Shown here: piece after piece, positions 1 through 9,639 of the stretch
Layout: each line of letters begins with the position of its first letter
Numbering within the stretch: position 1 is the stretch's first letter
NCBI GenBank assembly: GCA_902535185.1
Contig: CACAST010000007.1
Span: 1-41,583 of the forward strand
Length of the DNA: 41,583 nucleotides
Reading direction: 5' to 3'
From: an uncultured Prochlorococcus sp.
GTDB lineage: Bacteria; Cyanobacteriota; Cyanobacteriia; PCC-6307; Cyanobiaceae
Program-made: the position numbers and the translations under genes
The notes under the pieces: model-generated
Seen by the model: the letters and a program-made list of their open reading frames with translations, nothing else
Databases searched by the model: none
What the model was told of the DNA's origin: nothing

Positions 1-435
1 TGTTGGATATGAAATGATTAAAAACCCTCCAGGTGTTAATTTGCTAAACCAATTTTTTATTATCTTTTCTGGGTTGTTTAACCAATGTATGCAAAAGTTA
101 GATGTTAATAGAGAACAGTTATTTATTTCAGAAGGTAAATCATTATTCAAATCCCATAAAATTTTTTTTCTAGATAATTTATTCTCAAGAAGCATTCTCT
201 TGCTGAAATCAATTCTTGATACTTTTTGGGAAGAAATTTTTTCTATTTCATCAGCTAATAGTCCTGGTCCTGATCCTAGATCTATCCATTCACCTTTTTT
301 TTGGGGATTTAATTCTTTGATAAGATGAACAATCTTTTTTGCAAAAAATTTCTGAATATTTGAATGCTCTAAATACCGATATGCAGCATCATTGAAATTA
401 TTTTGTATTTTCTCATTCCACTGTTTACTATCCAT
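1..435 (-). CDS. bioC: BioC, malonyl-ACP O-methyltransferase (partial, runs off left edge)
   Basis: This is the N-terminal 145 codons of a class I SAM-dependent methyltransferase; the gene continues past base 1. I translated it from the minus strand, starting at ATG 435-433. SAM motif I is visible as WIDLGSGPGLL at about residues 50-60, followed by the acidic RIDFS strand end and a later SNFCIHWLNNP segment typical of BioC. BioC methylates the malonyl thioester that primes synthesis of the pimeloyl chain of biotin. The start codon lies one base past the stop of bioK, in a bioF-bioK-bioC order on one strand, which supports the assignment over other small methyltransferases. The C-terminal half cannot be judged. 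Confidence 0.85.
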   Translation of the reverse strand, partial: MDSKQWNEKIQNNFNDAAYRYLEHSNIQKFFAKKIVHLIKELNPQKKGEWIDLGSGPGLLADEIEKISSQKVSRIDFSKRMLLENKLSRKKILWDLNNDLPSEINNCSLLTSNFCIHWLNNPEKIIKNWFSKLTPGGFLIISYPT

Positions 436-436
436 T

Positions 437-1141
437 TCAATCCTTAAGTGTATTACGTAAGATCTCGTATAAATTTAAATTACTCAAGCAATGACCTTGT
501 TGAGCTAATTTAATTAAAATTGGCTTCCTTTCAAGTGTTTTATTTAAGGAATCTAAAAAGTTATTATTTGATTCGTTGTCAAGAATCAAATCATTTTCTG
601 ATTTTATAAAAATAATTTTGCAATCTTTTCTTAAAAATACTGGAAAATCTCTATTGATGTAAAGTTCTTTTAAATCATTTAAAAGAAGAGTTTTATTTAA
701 ACTCTCTAGATTCTTATAAAAGATTTTTTTAAAACTATTATTCATATGATTTGGCATAAATGATCTATATATAAATTCTTTCAACATATCCTTAGGTTCA
801 TCTTTTATGATTTTTGTTTCCATTCTTTTTAGAGACCTCAAAATAAAGTTTCTCTTATTACTTAAAGGAAGAAAATTATTAAAAGAATTTACAAGAACAA
901 TATGAGTTGCTTCTTTTAAAATTTTTTGTGGCATTAAATGAAAACCAAATGAATGGCATAAAGTCATTCTGATTTCTTTTTTAGATTCGCTTTTGATCCA
1001 TTTTGCTTGATAATTATTTGTCGAAAAATAGCCCCTTTCATTATCTTGCCAATGCCAATTATTATTTAAAAAATCAACTTTATAATCATCCCAGAAATAT
1101 TTATTTAGCCCCCACCCATGTTGAGTAATAATTTGTTTCAT
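437..1141 (-). CDS. bioK: BioK-like pimeloyl-ACP methyl ester esterase
   Basis: A 234-aa alpha/beta-hydrolase-like protein between bioF and bioC. Members of the cyanobacterial BioK family replace BioH and cleave the methyl ester of pimeloyl-ACP to end the BioC/BioH-type pathway. The N-terminus has HGWGLNKYFWDD, which resembles the oxyanion-hole HGWG element. A nucleophile elbow reads LCHSFGFHL (Ser64), and candidate acid Asp184 (KSENDLIL) and His217 (GHCLSN) complete a triad. The elbow has Cys at the usual first Gly position (C-H-S-F-G). Its start overlaps the bioF stop by 4 bp (ATGA). The family is assigned from context plus motifs; BioG is the alternative name for a related esterase group. 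Confidence 0.75.
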   Translation of the reverse strand: MKQIITQHGWGLNKYFWDDYKVDFLNNNWHWQDNERGYFSTNNYQAKWIKSESKKEIRMTLCHSFGFHLMPQKILKEATHIVLVNSFNNFLPLSNKRNFILRSLKRMETKIIKDEPKDMLKEFIYRSFMPNHMNNSFKKIFYKNLESLNKTLLLNDLKELYINRDFPVFLRKDCKIIFIKSENDLILDNESNNNFLDSLNKTLERKPILIKLAQQGHCLSNLNLYEILRNTLKD

Positions 1142-2277
1142 TTAAACTTTTTTAATACTGCAATGAAATTATTTAGCAGATTAAAATCTAAGTTTCTTCG
1201 TATTGTTATTCTGATTCTCGATTGCCCCACTGGAACAGTTGGAGGTCTTATCGCGATTGCTAAAAACCCATTTTCTTCGAGATATTTTTGTAGATAAATT
1301 GCTTTCTCTTCTTGGCCAACAATAATTGATAAAATGTGAGAATCTCCTTGAACTGGAAAACTAAAATTTTTAATAATTTCATCTTTCCATACATTCGCAG
1401 AAGATAACAAATCATTACCCCATTCTTTATTTTCTAAAATTTTTTTTAAACCTTCTAGTGCCCCAGCAGCCAAAGATGGCGCAAGTGCGGTTGTGTACCT
1501 AAATGCACCACTTGTTTGAATAAGATATTCTCCAATTTCTGAATTGGAAGCTATGAAAGCTCCACCGCTTCCAAATGCTTTTCCAAAAGTTCCAGTAATC
1601 ATAGTTATATCTGAACGACAATTAAAACTCAAACCCCTGCCTTCAGGGCCCAAGATCCCAATTGCATGAGCTTCGTCAACTAATAATTGAACACTATTTT
1701 TTTTGCAAATTTCCGTTATTTCTCTAAGCGGAGCAATTGATCCCTCCATGCTATAAAGAGATTCAACAACAACTAAAATGGAATTTTTTGTAGGTTTAGA
1801 TTTAATAATTTTATCTTCTAAATCTTTTAAATTATTGTGTGAGAATCGAACTAGTTTTGCTTGAGCAGCTTTGACTCCAACCAATAAAGAGTTATGGATC
1901 AATTTATCTGCTATTACAATACTATTTCTATTTGCTAAAGCCTGAATAGCGGCTATATTTGCTTGAAATCCGCTTGGGAAAAGTAATACCTTCTCTTGAT
2001 CAAGCCACTTAGCGAGTTCTGTTTCTAATAATTTATGTATTGGTCTTGAACCTGTAATAAACCTAGAGCTTCCTGAACCAATGCCCTCTAACAAGCTTAT
2101 TTCGTAAGCAGCTTTTATTAAATCCTTGTCCCTGCTTAATCCAAAATAATCATTACTGCATAAGTCTATAAGTTTTTTATTTTGCGAATTTAAACTTAGA
2201 AGTTCGAAGGATTTTTTACCTAAAGAAAATGTTTTTAATTTACGGATTCTATTTTTTGGAATTTTTACTTTTTTCAT
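1138..2277 (-). CDS. bioF: 8-amino-7-oxononanoate synthase (BioF)
   Basis: A 379-aa PLP-dependent enzyme of the alpha-oxoamine synthase family. BioF condenses pimeloyl-ACP (or -CoA) with L-alanine to make 8-amino-7-oxononanoate (KAPA), the first step of biotin ring assembly. The PLP-binding lysine is in GTFGKAFGSGGA (Lys233). The cofactor Asp/His motif is LVDEAHAIG (Asp201, His204). The N-terminal CSNDYFGLS and GSGSSRFITGS substrate segments are present. The length is normal for the family. It leads a three-gene biotin operon (bioF-bioK-bioC) and is transcribed divergently from the helicase gene across a 139-bp spacer that must hold both promoters. Confidence 0.95.
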   Translation of the reverse strand: MKKVKIPKNRIRKLKTFSLGKKSFELLSLNSQNKKLIDLCSNDYFGLSRDKDLIKAAYEISLLEGIGSGSSRFITGSRPIHKLLETELAKWLDQEKVLLFPSGFQANIAAIQALANRNSIVIADKLIHNSLLVGVKAAQAKLVRFSHNNLKDLEDKIIKSKPTKNSILVVVESLYSMEGSIAPLREITEICKKNSVQLLVDEAHAIGILGPEGRGLSFNCRSDITMITGTFGKAFGSGGAFIASNSEIGEYLIQTSGAFRYTTALAPSLAAGALEGLKKILENKEWGNDLLSSANVWKDEIIKNFSFPVQGDSHILSIIVGQEEKAIYLQKYLEENGFLAIAIRPPTVPVGQSRIRITIRRNLDFNLLNNFIAVLKKFK

Positions 2278-2416
2278 TTTGGCAAAATAAAATATAGTGG
2301 AATTAATTAAAAAGATTTAGATTTACTATTAAAGTTTGCAAGGTATTTTTTGTTTATTAATATCTATATAGATCATATATTAAGAAGTTAACTCATCCTC
2401 TCTTCAATCACAATTA

Positions 2417-5143
2417 TTGCTTAATTTAGAGGAATATTTCCCCTTTCCGCTAGATGATTTCCAATTAGAAGCAATACGAGCTATTAATAGCGGATATTCT
2501 GTTGTTTTAACAGCACCAACAGGTTCGGGTAAAACATTGATAGGTGAATTTGCTATATATAGAGGCTTATCTCATGACAGCAGAGTTTTTTATACAACAC
2601 CTTTAAAGGCCCTATCAAACCAAAAGTTTAGAGATTTTGCTAATCAATATGGCGAGAATAAAGTTGGTCTTTTAACTGGAGATATAAGTATAAATAGAGA
2701 AGCACCAATCTTAGTCATGACGACTGAGATTTTTAGGAACATGCTTTATGGCGAATTTGATGAATTTGATGATCCCTTAGAAAATTTAGAATCTGTAATT
2801 CTTGATGAATGTCATTATATGAATGACCCCCAAAGAGGTACAGTTTGGGAAGAAACCATAATCCATTGCCCTACTAGAACTCAAATAATAGCTTTATCAG
2901 CAACAATAGCAAATGCAGATCAATTGCAAAATTGGATAGAAAAAGTTCATGGCCCCACAGTACTAATTAATAGTGATAAGAGACCAGTCCCACTTGATTT
3001 TATTTTTTGCAGTGTTAAAGGCCTCCATCCACTTTTAAATAATAAGGGTAATGGAATTCATCCAAACTGTAAGATTTGGAGAGCTCCTAAAGGGCAGAAA
3101 ATAAGAGGAAAAGTGGGTAGGATAATGCAACCAAAGTCTCCCTCAATTGGCTTTGTGATCTCGAAATTAGCTGAACGAAATATGTTGCCAGCTATTTATT
3201 TTATTTTTAGTAGAAGAGGATGTGACAAGGCTATTGACAATATAAAAGATTTAACTTTAGTAAGTTATTCAGAAGCAAGTATGATATCCCAAAAATTAGA
3301 TGTTTATCTTAAAAATAATCAGGAAGCAATTAAAGATAAATCTCAATGCGAGGCATTAAAACGCGGTATTGCATCTCATCATGCTGGATTATTGCCTGCA
3401 TGGAAAGAATTGGTTGAGGAATTATTTCAGCAAGGTTTAATAAAAGTTGTTTTTGCAACTGAAACTCTTGCTGCAGGAATAAATATGCCTGCAAGAACAA
3501 CTGTTATTTCTTCTTTATCAAAAAGGACAGAAGATGGTCATAGATTATTATTTAGCAGTGAATTTTTGCAAATGTCAGGAAGAGCTGGAAGAAGAGGAAA
3601 AGATACCCAGGGGTATGTTGTTACATTACAAACAAGATTTGAAGGTGCCAAAGAAGCATGTGCACTGGCTATAAGCAAACCAAATGCTTTAGAAAGTCAA
3701 TTCACTCCAAGCTATGGAATGGTACTTAATCTTTTACAAAGTTATACTTTAGATAAGTCTAAAGAATTAATTAAAAGAAGTTTTGGTAGTTTTTTATATT
3801 TAGGTGAATCATCAGGTGAGAATATAATTCTTGAAAATTTAGATAAGGATTTAATTGAGCTAAAAAAAATAACATCTAAAGTTTCATGGAAAGATTTTGA
3901 TGCATACGAAAAGTTAAAAAATCGTCTTAAAGAAGAGAGAAGACTCTTGAAAATTTTAGAAAAACAATCAGCAGAAAAATTATCAGAAGAGATAACCAAC
4001 GCGCTTCCATATATTAAGGATGGAAGCTTAATTTCAATAAAAGCTCCCCAAATTAAAAGAAAAATTGTTCCAGGATTAATTTGCAAGAAAATATATGAAT
4101 CCCAAAAAATTAAGAGTTTATTGTGTTTGACAATTGATAATTTATTTATTCTTATAAAACCCTCATATATAGTAAGTATTTTTAATGATTTGGATGCAAT
4201 TGATGTCTTAGGACTTGAAGTGCCAAAGATGTATTTTTCTGGAGAGGTATTTAGGGGAGATGATATGTCGCAGTGTTATGTGGATCGAATTTTAGAAGTT
4301 TCTAAAGAAAATGATTTACAAACTCCACAATATGATTTGACAACGGAAGTTTTGGCACAAAAGCAACAAATTAATAATTTAGAAGAAACAGTGACTGATC
4401 ATCCTGCACATAGATTTGGAGACTCCAAGAAATTAAAGAAATATAGAAAAAAAATTATTGATATTGAACAAGAAATAAATATTAGAAAAAAACTTCTTGA
4501 GGATAAAGAAAATCATAACTGGAGAACTTTTACTGATTTGATTAAAATTTTGAATCATTTTGGTTGTTTAAATGATTTGGAATTGACAGAAGTTGGACAA
4601 ACAGTAGGTGCAATAAGAAGTGAAAATGAATTATGGATTGGTCTTGTTTTAGTTAGTGGTTATTTAGACGATTTAGATCCTCCTGAGTTAGCTGCAATTA
4701 TTCAAGCTATATGCGTTGATGTAAGAAGGCCTAATCTTTGGTGTAATTTCAAGCCTTCTTTAAAGGTAATAGATGTTTTTAATGAATTAGATGGTTTAAG
4801 AAAATTAGTCTCTTTTCAACAAAATAAGTTTCATATTGAAATTCCCATCTATTTGGAAACAGAGTTGACTGGAATTATTTTTGAATGGGCCAGAGGAAAA
4901 AAATGGAAAGATTTGGTTTTTAATACTTCATTAGACGAAGGTGATGTGGTGAGAATTATTAGAAGATCAATTGATGTCCTCTCTCAAGTGCAATACTGTA
5001 TTGGTGTTAGTAATAAATTAAAAATCAAAGCTAAGCAAGCATTAAAAACTATTAATCGTTTTCCTGTTTCTGAATCTAATGATCTTATAAAAGTCACTGA
5101 AGATATTAATCCTGCAACAAAAAGAATTGACAATAATTTTTAA
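2417..5143 (+). CDS. Ski2-like DExH-box RNA helicase
   Basis: A 908-aa superfamily 2 helicase of the Ski2/Mtr4 type, as found in cyanobacteria and plastids (ISE2-like). Motif I is APTGSGKT (residues 33-40), motif II is DECH (130-133), motif III is SAT (161-163), and motif VI is QMSGRAGRRG (385-394). The C-terminal third has the helical DSHCT-type region (LDDLDPPELAAIIQAI). It probably unwinds structured RNA in rRNA or mRNA processing; this is a family-level inference. The start must be TTG 2417: the same frame has a stop at 2381 and no other start codon before the Walker A motif, and the first ATG lies after motif I. No Shine-Dalgarno is apparent. Confidence 0.88.
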   Translation: MLNLEEYFPFPLDDFQLEAIRAINSGYSVVLTAPTGSGKTLIGEFAIYRGLSHDSRVFYTTPLKALSNQKFRDFANQYGENKVGLLTGDISINREAPILVMTTEIFRNMLYGEFDEFDDPLENLESVILDECHYMNDPQRGTVWEETIIHCPTRTQIIALSATIANADQLQNWIEKVHGPTVLINSDKRPVPLDFIFCSVKGLHPLLNNKGNGIHPNCKIWRAPKGQKIRGKVGRIMQPKSPSIGFVISKLAERNMLPAIYFIFSRRGCDKAIDNIKDLTLVSYSEASMISQKLDVYLKNNQEAIKDKSQCEALKRGIASHHAGLLPAWKELVEELFQQGLIKVVFATETLAAGINMPARTTVISSLSKRTEDGHRLLFSSEFLQMSGRAGRRGKDTQGYVVTLQTRFEGAKEACALAISKPNALESQFTPSYGMVLNLLQSYTLDKSKELIKRSFGSFLYLGESSGENIILENLDKDLIELKKITSKVSWKDFDAYEKLKNRLKEERRLLKILEKQSAEKLSEEITNALPYIKDGSLISIKAPQIKRKIVPGLICKKIYESQKIKSLLCLTIDNLFILIKPSYIVSIFNDLDAIDVLGLEVPKMYFSGEVFRGDDMSQCYVDRILEVSKENDLQTPQYDLTTEVLAQKQQINNLEETVTDHPAHRFGDSKKLKKYRKKIIDIEQEINIRKKLLEDKENHNWRTFTDLIKILNHFGCLNDLELTEVGQTVGAIRSENELWIGLVLVSGYLDDLDPPELAAIIQAICVDVRRPNLWCNFKPSLKVIDVFNELDGLRKLVSFQQNKFHIEIPIYLETELTGIIFEWARGKKWKDLVFNTSLDEGDVVRIIRRSIDVLSQVQYCIGVSNKLKIKAKQALKTINRFPVSESNDLIKVTEDINPATKRIDNNF

Positions 5144-5153
5144 ATTTTTTTAA

Positions 5154-6539
5154 TCAAATCATTGAATTGATATTCATTGCTTCATCAAATTCATCTTCGT
5201 TTAAATAACCTAATTTAATTGTTGCCTCTTTTAAATTTAATGATTCTTTGAAGGCAAGGTTTGCAATTTCAGCTGCTTTTTCATAACCAACTTTTGGCAC
5301 TATGGCTGTAACCAACATTAGTGAATTTTCTAAATTTAACTTAATTCTCTTTTGATTAGGTTCCATCCCATCAACTAATTTTATTCTGAAGTTTTCTATT
5401 ACATTTTTGAGTAATTTTAAACTTGTGAGAATATTAAATCCAATAAGAGGCTTATATTCATTCATCTGTAAAGTGCCGCTGGAATTTGCCATTGAGACTG
5501 CATATTCAAGACCCATTATCTGAGTACAAACCATTGATAAGGCTTCGCATTGAGTTGGATTCACTTTACCTGGCATAATAGAACTTCCAGGTTCATTTTG
5601 CGGAATAATTAGTTCATATATTCCTGATCTTGGCCCAGAAGATAGAATTTTTATATCATTTGAAATTTTAAATAATGCACCTGCTAATATTTTTATCTGA
5701 CTCATTACTTGAGCAAGACGATCATGCGAGGCCATTATAGAAAAATTATTTTTTGATTTATAGAACATTAATTTAGTATCATCGGAAATTAATTTTATAG
5801 ACTCTTCACAAAATCCTTTTGGACAATTAATCCCTGTACCAACCGCAGTTCCTCCTATAGGTAAGAAATACAATTCATTCAGACTCATAATAATTGCATT
5901 TTCAGCATCTTTAAGTTGCTCTGACCATCCTGAAATTTCTTGCCCAAAAGTAAGAGGAACTGCATCTTGAAAATGGGTTCTTCCTATCTTAATAAGGTCT
6001 TTCCATTCTTCACTTTTTTTATCAAGGACCTTAGTAAGTTCTCTGATCGTTGGAACTAAATTTTTGATTATTTCATTAACAACAGATATTTGAATAGCAG
6101 CAGGAAAAGTGTCATTAGTTGACTGAGATTTATTTACATCATCATTTGGATGAATTGGTTGATGACTACCAAGCTCTGAATTAGTTTTTAAAGCTGCAAT
6201 ATTTGAAATTACCTCATTAACATTCATATTTGTTTGCGTGCCACTACCTGTTTGCCAAACCTTTAAGGGAAACTGTGAATCGTGAAGCCCATCAAGTATT
6301 TCCGTACATGCCTCTACAATCAAATCTTTTTTCCTTTTATCTATTAAACCTAAGTTGAAATTCGCAATTGAAGCAGCTTTTTTTATGAGGGTCAGTGAAT
6401 AAATTAACTCAATTGGAATTAATTCTTCTCCAATAGAAAAATTTATTATCGATCTTTGTGTTTGAGCACCCCACAAAGCTCCCATGGGAACCTCTATTGT
6501 TCCCATACTATCTTTTTCAATCCTAAATTTTTTGGTCAT
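5154..6539 (-). CDS. fumC: Class II fumarate hydratase
   Basis: A 461-aa member of the fumarase/aspartase superfamily. It interconverts fumarate and malate. The superfamily signature is GSSIMPGKVNP (residues 318-328), on the loop that carries the catalytic serine. The GTQTNMNVNE substrate segment (about 100-109) and GRTHFQDA (186-193) are also present; the latter's Thr-His and the oxygen-stable class II architecture favour fumarase over aspartase or argininosuccinate lyase. It follows purB on the same strand with a 48-bp spacer. Both genes make or consume fumarate: PurB releases it and FumC hydrates it, so the pairing is metabolically sensible. An AGAGG ribosome binding site sits just upstream of the ATG and touches a hairpin. 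Confidence 0.95.
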   Translation of the reverse strand: MTKKFRIEKDSMGTIEVPMGALWGAQTQRSIINFSIGEELIPIELIYSLTLIKKAASIANFNLGLIDKRKKDLIVEACTEILDGLHDSQFPLKVWQTGSGTQTNMNVNEVISNIAALKTNSELGSHQPIHPNDDVNKSQSTNDTFPAAIQISVVNEIIKNLVPTIRELTKVLDKKSEEWKDLIKIGRTHFQDAVPLTFGQEISGWSEQLKDAENAIIMSLNELYFLPIGGTAVGTGINCPKGFCEESIKLISDDTKLMFYKSKNNFSIMASHDRLAQVMSQIKILAGALFKISNDIKILSSGPRSGIYELIIPQNEPGSSIMPGKVNPTQCEALSMVCTQIMGLEYAVSMANSSGTLQMNEYKPLIGFNILTSLKLLKNVIENFRIKLVDGMEPNQKRIKLNLENSLMLVTAIVPKVGYEKAAEIANLAFKESLNLKEATIKLGYLNEDEFDEAMNINSMI

Positions 6540-6546
6540 TATTCCT

Positions 6547-6582
6547 CTGAAAACACTGGTTTAACTTAGATAAGGTTTTCAG
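6547..6582 (-). other. Inverted repeat between purB and fumC, adjoining the fumC ribosome binding site
   Basis: A perfect 8-bp inverted repeat, CTGAAAAC at 6547-6554 and GTTTTCAG at 6575-6582, with a 20-nt loop. On the minus-strand transcript the 3' arm runs directly into the AGAGGA ribosome binding site of fumC (minus complement of about 6543-6548), so folding would partly mask it. There is no T-run after the hairpin, so it is not a standard intrinsic terminator. A regulatory role is inference. Confidence 0.45.
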
Positions 6583-6587
6583 TCATC

Positions 6588-7883
6588 CTATATACCTAAC
6601 TTCTCCCATATTACACTTAAATTATTAAGATGAATTGAAGGATTAAAACATTCTTCTAAGTCACTTTGATCAATAAAATCCATAATTTCATTATCTCTCT
6701 CTATATTTTGTTTGAAATTTCCATTCTGAGTATTCCAGGCCTGATGCGCATTTTTTTGTACTAAGCTATAAGCTTTTTCTCTAGACAAGCCCTTCTCTAC
6801 AAGCAAAAGTAAAACTTTCTGACTAAAGATTACACCACCATATATATTTAAATTTTTGAGCATATTTTTTGGATAAACTTCTAAATTGCCTACTATATCT
6901 TGCATTTCCCTGAGCATAAAATGCAAGCAGATTGATACGTCAGGTAGCATGATACGTTCATTTGAACTATGGCTTATATCTCTTTCGTGCCAAAGTGGAA
7001 CATTTTCAAGTGCTGTTAAGACGTAACTCCTCAAAATTCTTGCTAAACCACTTACTCTTTCACTTCGAATAGGATTTCTTTTATGAGGCATAGCAGAACT
7101 TCCTTTTTGCCCTTTTGTAAAGCCCTCCTCAACTTCTAAAACATCAGTTCTTTGTAAATTTCTTATTTCAGTTGCGAATCTATCTAAAGAAGCGCCAACT
7201 AGTGCAATAGTTTGCACATATTCTGCATGTCTGTCTCTCGATATAACCTGCGTACTTGCTGTATCAGGTTTTAAGCCGAGTAAATCACAAGTTATTTGTT
7301 CTACTTTAGGATTCGTATTAGCGTAAGTTCCCATTGCACCACTTATTTGTCCAATTGCTACAGAATCTTTCAAAGTTAACAATCTTTTTTTGTTCCTTAT
7401 TATTTCTGCTAACCATCCAGCAAGTTTAAAACCGAAGGAAATTGGCTCCCCATGAATTGCATGAGATCTGCCAATCATTAATGTATTTTTATGCTTCCTT
7501 GCTAATAATCTGACCTCATTTTCTAGGTTCTCAATTTCTTCTAATAACAATTCGCAAGAATCTACTAACTGAAGAGATAAGCCAGTATCAAGTACATCAC
7601 TACTTGTCATGCCAACATGTATGTATCTTCCTGAATCTCCTACAAATTCATTAACGCTTGTAAGAAATGCTATGACATCATGTTTAACTTCTTTCTCAAT
7701 TTCTGTAATTCTAGATTCATCAAACTTTGCATTTGAACGTATCTCTTTCATGGCATTCTCAGGAATTTTCCCGAGGGAAAAATTTGCTTCACATGCAGCT
7801 ATTTCAACCTTAAGCCAACTCTGGAATTTTGCACTTTCAGTCCAGATTTTCCCCATTTCGGGTAATGTGTAACGCTCGATCAC
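6588..7883 (-). CDS. purB: Adenylosuccinate lyase
   Basis: A 431-aa fumarase-superfamily lyase. PurB acts twice in purine synthesis: it splits SAICAR to AICAR and adenylosuccinate to AMP, releasing fumarate each time. The signature loop is GSSAMPHKRNP (residues 261-271), whose PHKRNP form is typical of PurB. A general-acid His lies in GRSHAIHGEP (His141), and the HVGMTSSDVLDT segment is present at about 89-100. The protein has the usual length for the short bacterial form. It is first in a purB-fumC pair transcribed away from the TlyA-like gene. Confidence 0.96.
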   Translation of the reverse strand: MIERYTLPEMGKIWTESAKFQSWLKVEIAACEANFSLGKIPENAMKEIRSNAKFDESRITEIEKEVKHDVIAFLTSVNEFVGDSGRYIHVGMTSSDVLDTGLSLQLVDSCELLLEEIENLENEVRLLARKHKNTLMIGRSHAIHGEPISFGFKLAGWLAEIIRNKKRLLTLKDSVAIGQISGAMGTYANTNPKVEQITCDLLGLKPDTASTQVISRDRHAEYVQTIALVGASLDRFATEIRNLQRTDVLEVEEGFTKGQKGSSAMPHKRNPIRSERVSGLARILRSYVLTALENVPLWHERDISHSSNERIMLPDVSICLHFMLREMQDIVGNLEVYPKNMLKNLNIYGGVIFSQKVLLLLVEKGLSREKAYSLVQKNAHQAWNTQNGNFKQNIERDNEIMDFIDQSDLEECFNPSIHLNNLSVIWEKLGI

Positions 7884-8164
7884 AATTTTTATTTATTATC
7901 AATTTAAACTTTATAACAAAATCGAATTATTGCCCTATACCTTTAAAGATGTACTTGCCATTGAACATATTTGACTGATTATTATTTTCCTATGAAATTT
8001 TTTTCTGGCTAATTAAGAAAGCTTAAATATAAAAATGTTTGCATATATTCCTTCGTTAATCATGGGTAAATTTTTAGTTTTTATTTAAAATTGAAAGGTA
8101 TTAAAGAATTTGGATCTTAATCTTATTGAAGTTCATTATTCAGTCTTTTTTTATTGATTAATAA
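7884..8164. other. Divergent intergenic spacer between purB and the TlyA-like gene
   Basis: 281 bp of very AT-rich DNA between divergent genes. It must contain promoters for both sides. I see no open frame of useful length, no tRNA-like cloverleaf and no strong hairpin. Confidence 0.6.
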
Positions 8165-8977
8165 ATGTTTAAAAAAAGTAGATTAGATCTTTATCTTCTA
8201 AATAAAGGTTTATGTGAAACTCGTCAAAAAGCCCAAGGTTTAATTCTTGCGGGCAAAGTTAGAGATATCAATGGGAAAGTATTTGATAAACCTGGACAAC
8301 AAGTATTAATTGGATCTGAGTTTTTTATTGATTCCGCGCCTATGTTTGTATCAAGGGGTGGCGAAAAATTATTGGAGGCATTTCAAAAACTTGAAATTAA
8401 AGTCAAAGACAAAATATGTATTGACGCAGGAATTTCTACTGGGGGATTTACTGATTGCTTATTGCAACAAGGCGCAAAATTAGTTTTTGGGATAGATGTT
8501 GGTTATGGACAAACTGCATGGAAGATTAGAAATAACCCAAAAGTTATACTTTTTGAACGAACTAATATTCGAAATTTAAAACCTAATGATCTTTTATCTA
8601 GAAGTAATGAATTACCAAATTTTGTTGTTGCTGATTTGTCTTTTATTTCATTAAAGTTAGTTTTTAAATCTATTGGTAATTTATTAGAAGGTGATTGTAT
8701 TCAGGGAATATTTTTAATTAAACCCCAATTTGAGGTAGGTAAAAATAAAGTCAGTAAAGGAGGTGTTGTTCGCAATCCTAAATTCCACATTGAGGCTATA
8801 GAGTCTGTTATCTATGCTGCTAAGAATTTCCAATGGAATATAAAGAATTTGATAGCTTCTCCGCTTGTAGGTCCTGCTGGGAATCATGAATACCTAGCTT
8901 GGATGACCTTAGGAAGTCAATCAAATAAAAGTATTAATAGTGAATATATACAAAATTTAGTAAAAGCAACTCTTTGA
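8165..8977 (+). CDS. TlyA-family S4 / FtsJ-type RNA methyltransferase
   Basis: A 270-aa protein of the TlyA (often misnamed hemolysin A) family, which methylates 2'-O ribose positions of rRNA in the characterised actinobacterial members. An S4 RNA-binding domain covers residues 4-60 (RLDLYLLNKGLCETRQKAQ). The linker SRGGEKL (63-69) contains a lysine expected in the catalytic tetrad. The Rossmann methyltransferase motif I is DAGISTGGFTDCLL (87-100), with the acidic GIDVGYGQ after it and VADLSFISL and IKPQFEVG downstream. Target rRNA sites in cyanobacteria are not known to me. It is a lone plus-strand gene that converges on glnB with one base between the stops. Confidence 0.88.
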   Translation: MFKKSRLDLYLLNKGLCETRQKAQGLILAGKVRDINGKVFDKPGQQVLIGSEFFIDSAPMFVSRGGEKLLEAFQKLEIKVKDKICIDAGISTGGFTDCLLQQGAKLVFGIDVGYGQTAWKIRNNPKVILFERTNIRNLKPNDLLSRSNELPNFVVADLSFISLKLVFKSIGNLLEGDCIQGIFLIKPQFEVGKNKVSKGGVVRNPKFHIEAIESVIYAAKNFQWNIKNLIASPLVGPAGNHEYLAWMTLGSQSNKSINSEYIQNLVKATL

Positions 8978-8978
8978 A

Positions 8979-9341
<363 letters not shown>

Positions 9342-9587
9342 TTAATTGTTTTTTGGGAAAACATCCAACATTGAAATATCAGAAAAACATTCAACATTAA
9401 GGCCTGCATTCTTGGCATCTTCAATTAATAGTTGGGAATTTTCTTCAGAAATTATTACTGTACTATTTGACAATGCTTCCCATTGATCGTTCTCAAAGTG
9501 TGTTTGAAGCCATAACATTCCAATTGCAGTTTTAGGTTGAAGGGATTTATTTAAGTTGTTATCAATAGTTATCAAACAAATGTCCAT
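9342..9587 (-). CDS. Small hypothetical protein upstream of glnB
   Basis: An 81-aa protein that I do not recognise. It is soluble, with no signal peptide or membrane segment. It has a short beta-like N-terminus (MDICLITIDNN), a central WLQTHF..QWEALSN region and an alternating hydrophobic C-terminus ending in VFPKNN, which suggests a compact alpha/beta fold. It ends 24 bp before glnB on the same strand, so a link to nitrogen control is possible but unproven. Its codon usage and AT content match the neighbours. Confidence 0.7.
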   Translation of the reverse strand: MDICLITIDNNLNKSLQPKTAIGMLWLQTHFENDQWEALSNSTVIISEENSQLLIEDAKNAGLNVECFSDISMLDVFPKNN

Positions 9588-9639
9588 TAATTTTTCATTG
9601 AACTAAACACATATAAACCTTTCAGCGGACATTATGAAT

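Noticed and set aside
14-328. 104-codon plus-strand frame at the left edge
   Set aside because: It is antisense to the bioC coding region, whose methyltransferase motif is clear; composition (Phe, Ser, Leu, Ile rich) is that of a shadow frame.
3742-4086. 114-codon minus-strand frame inside the Ski2-like helicase
   Set aside because: Antisense shadow of a well-supported gene; no domain.
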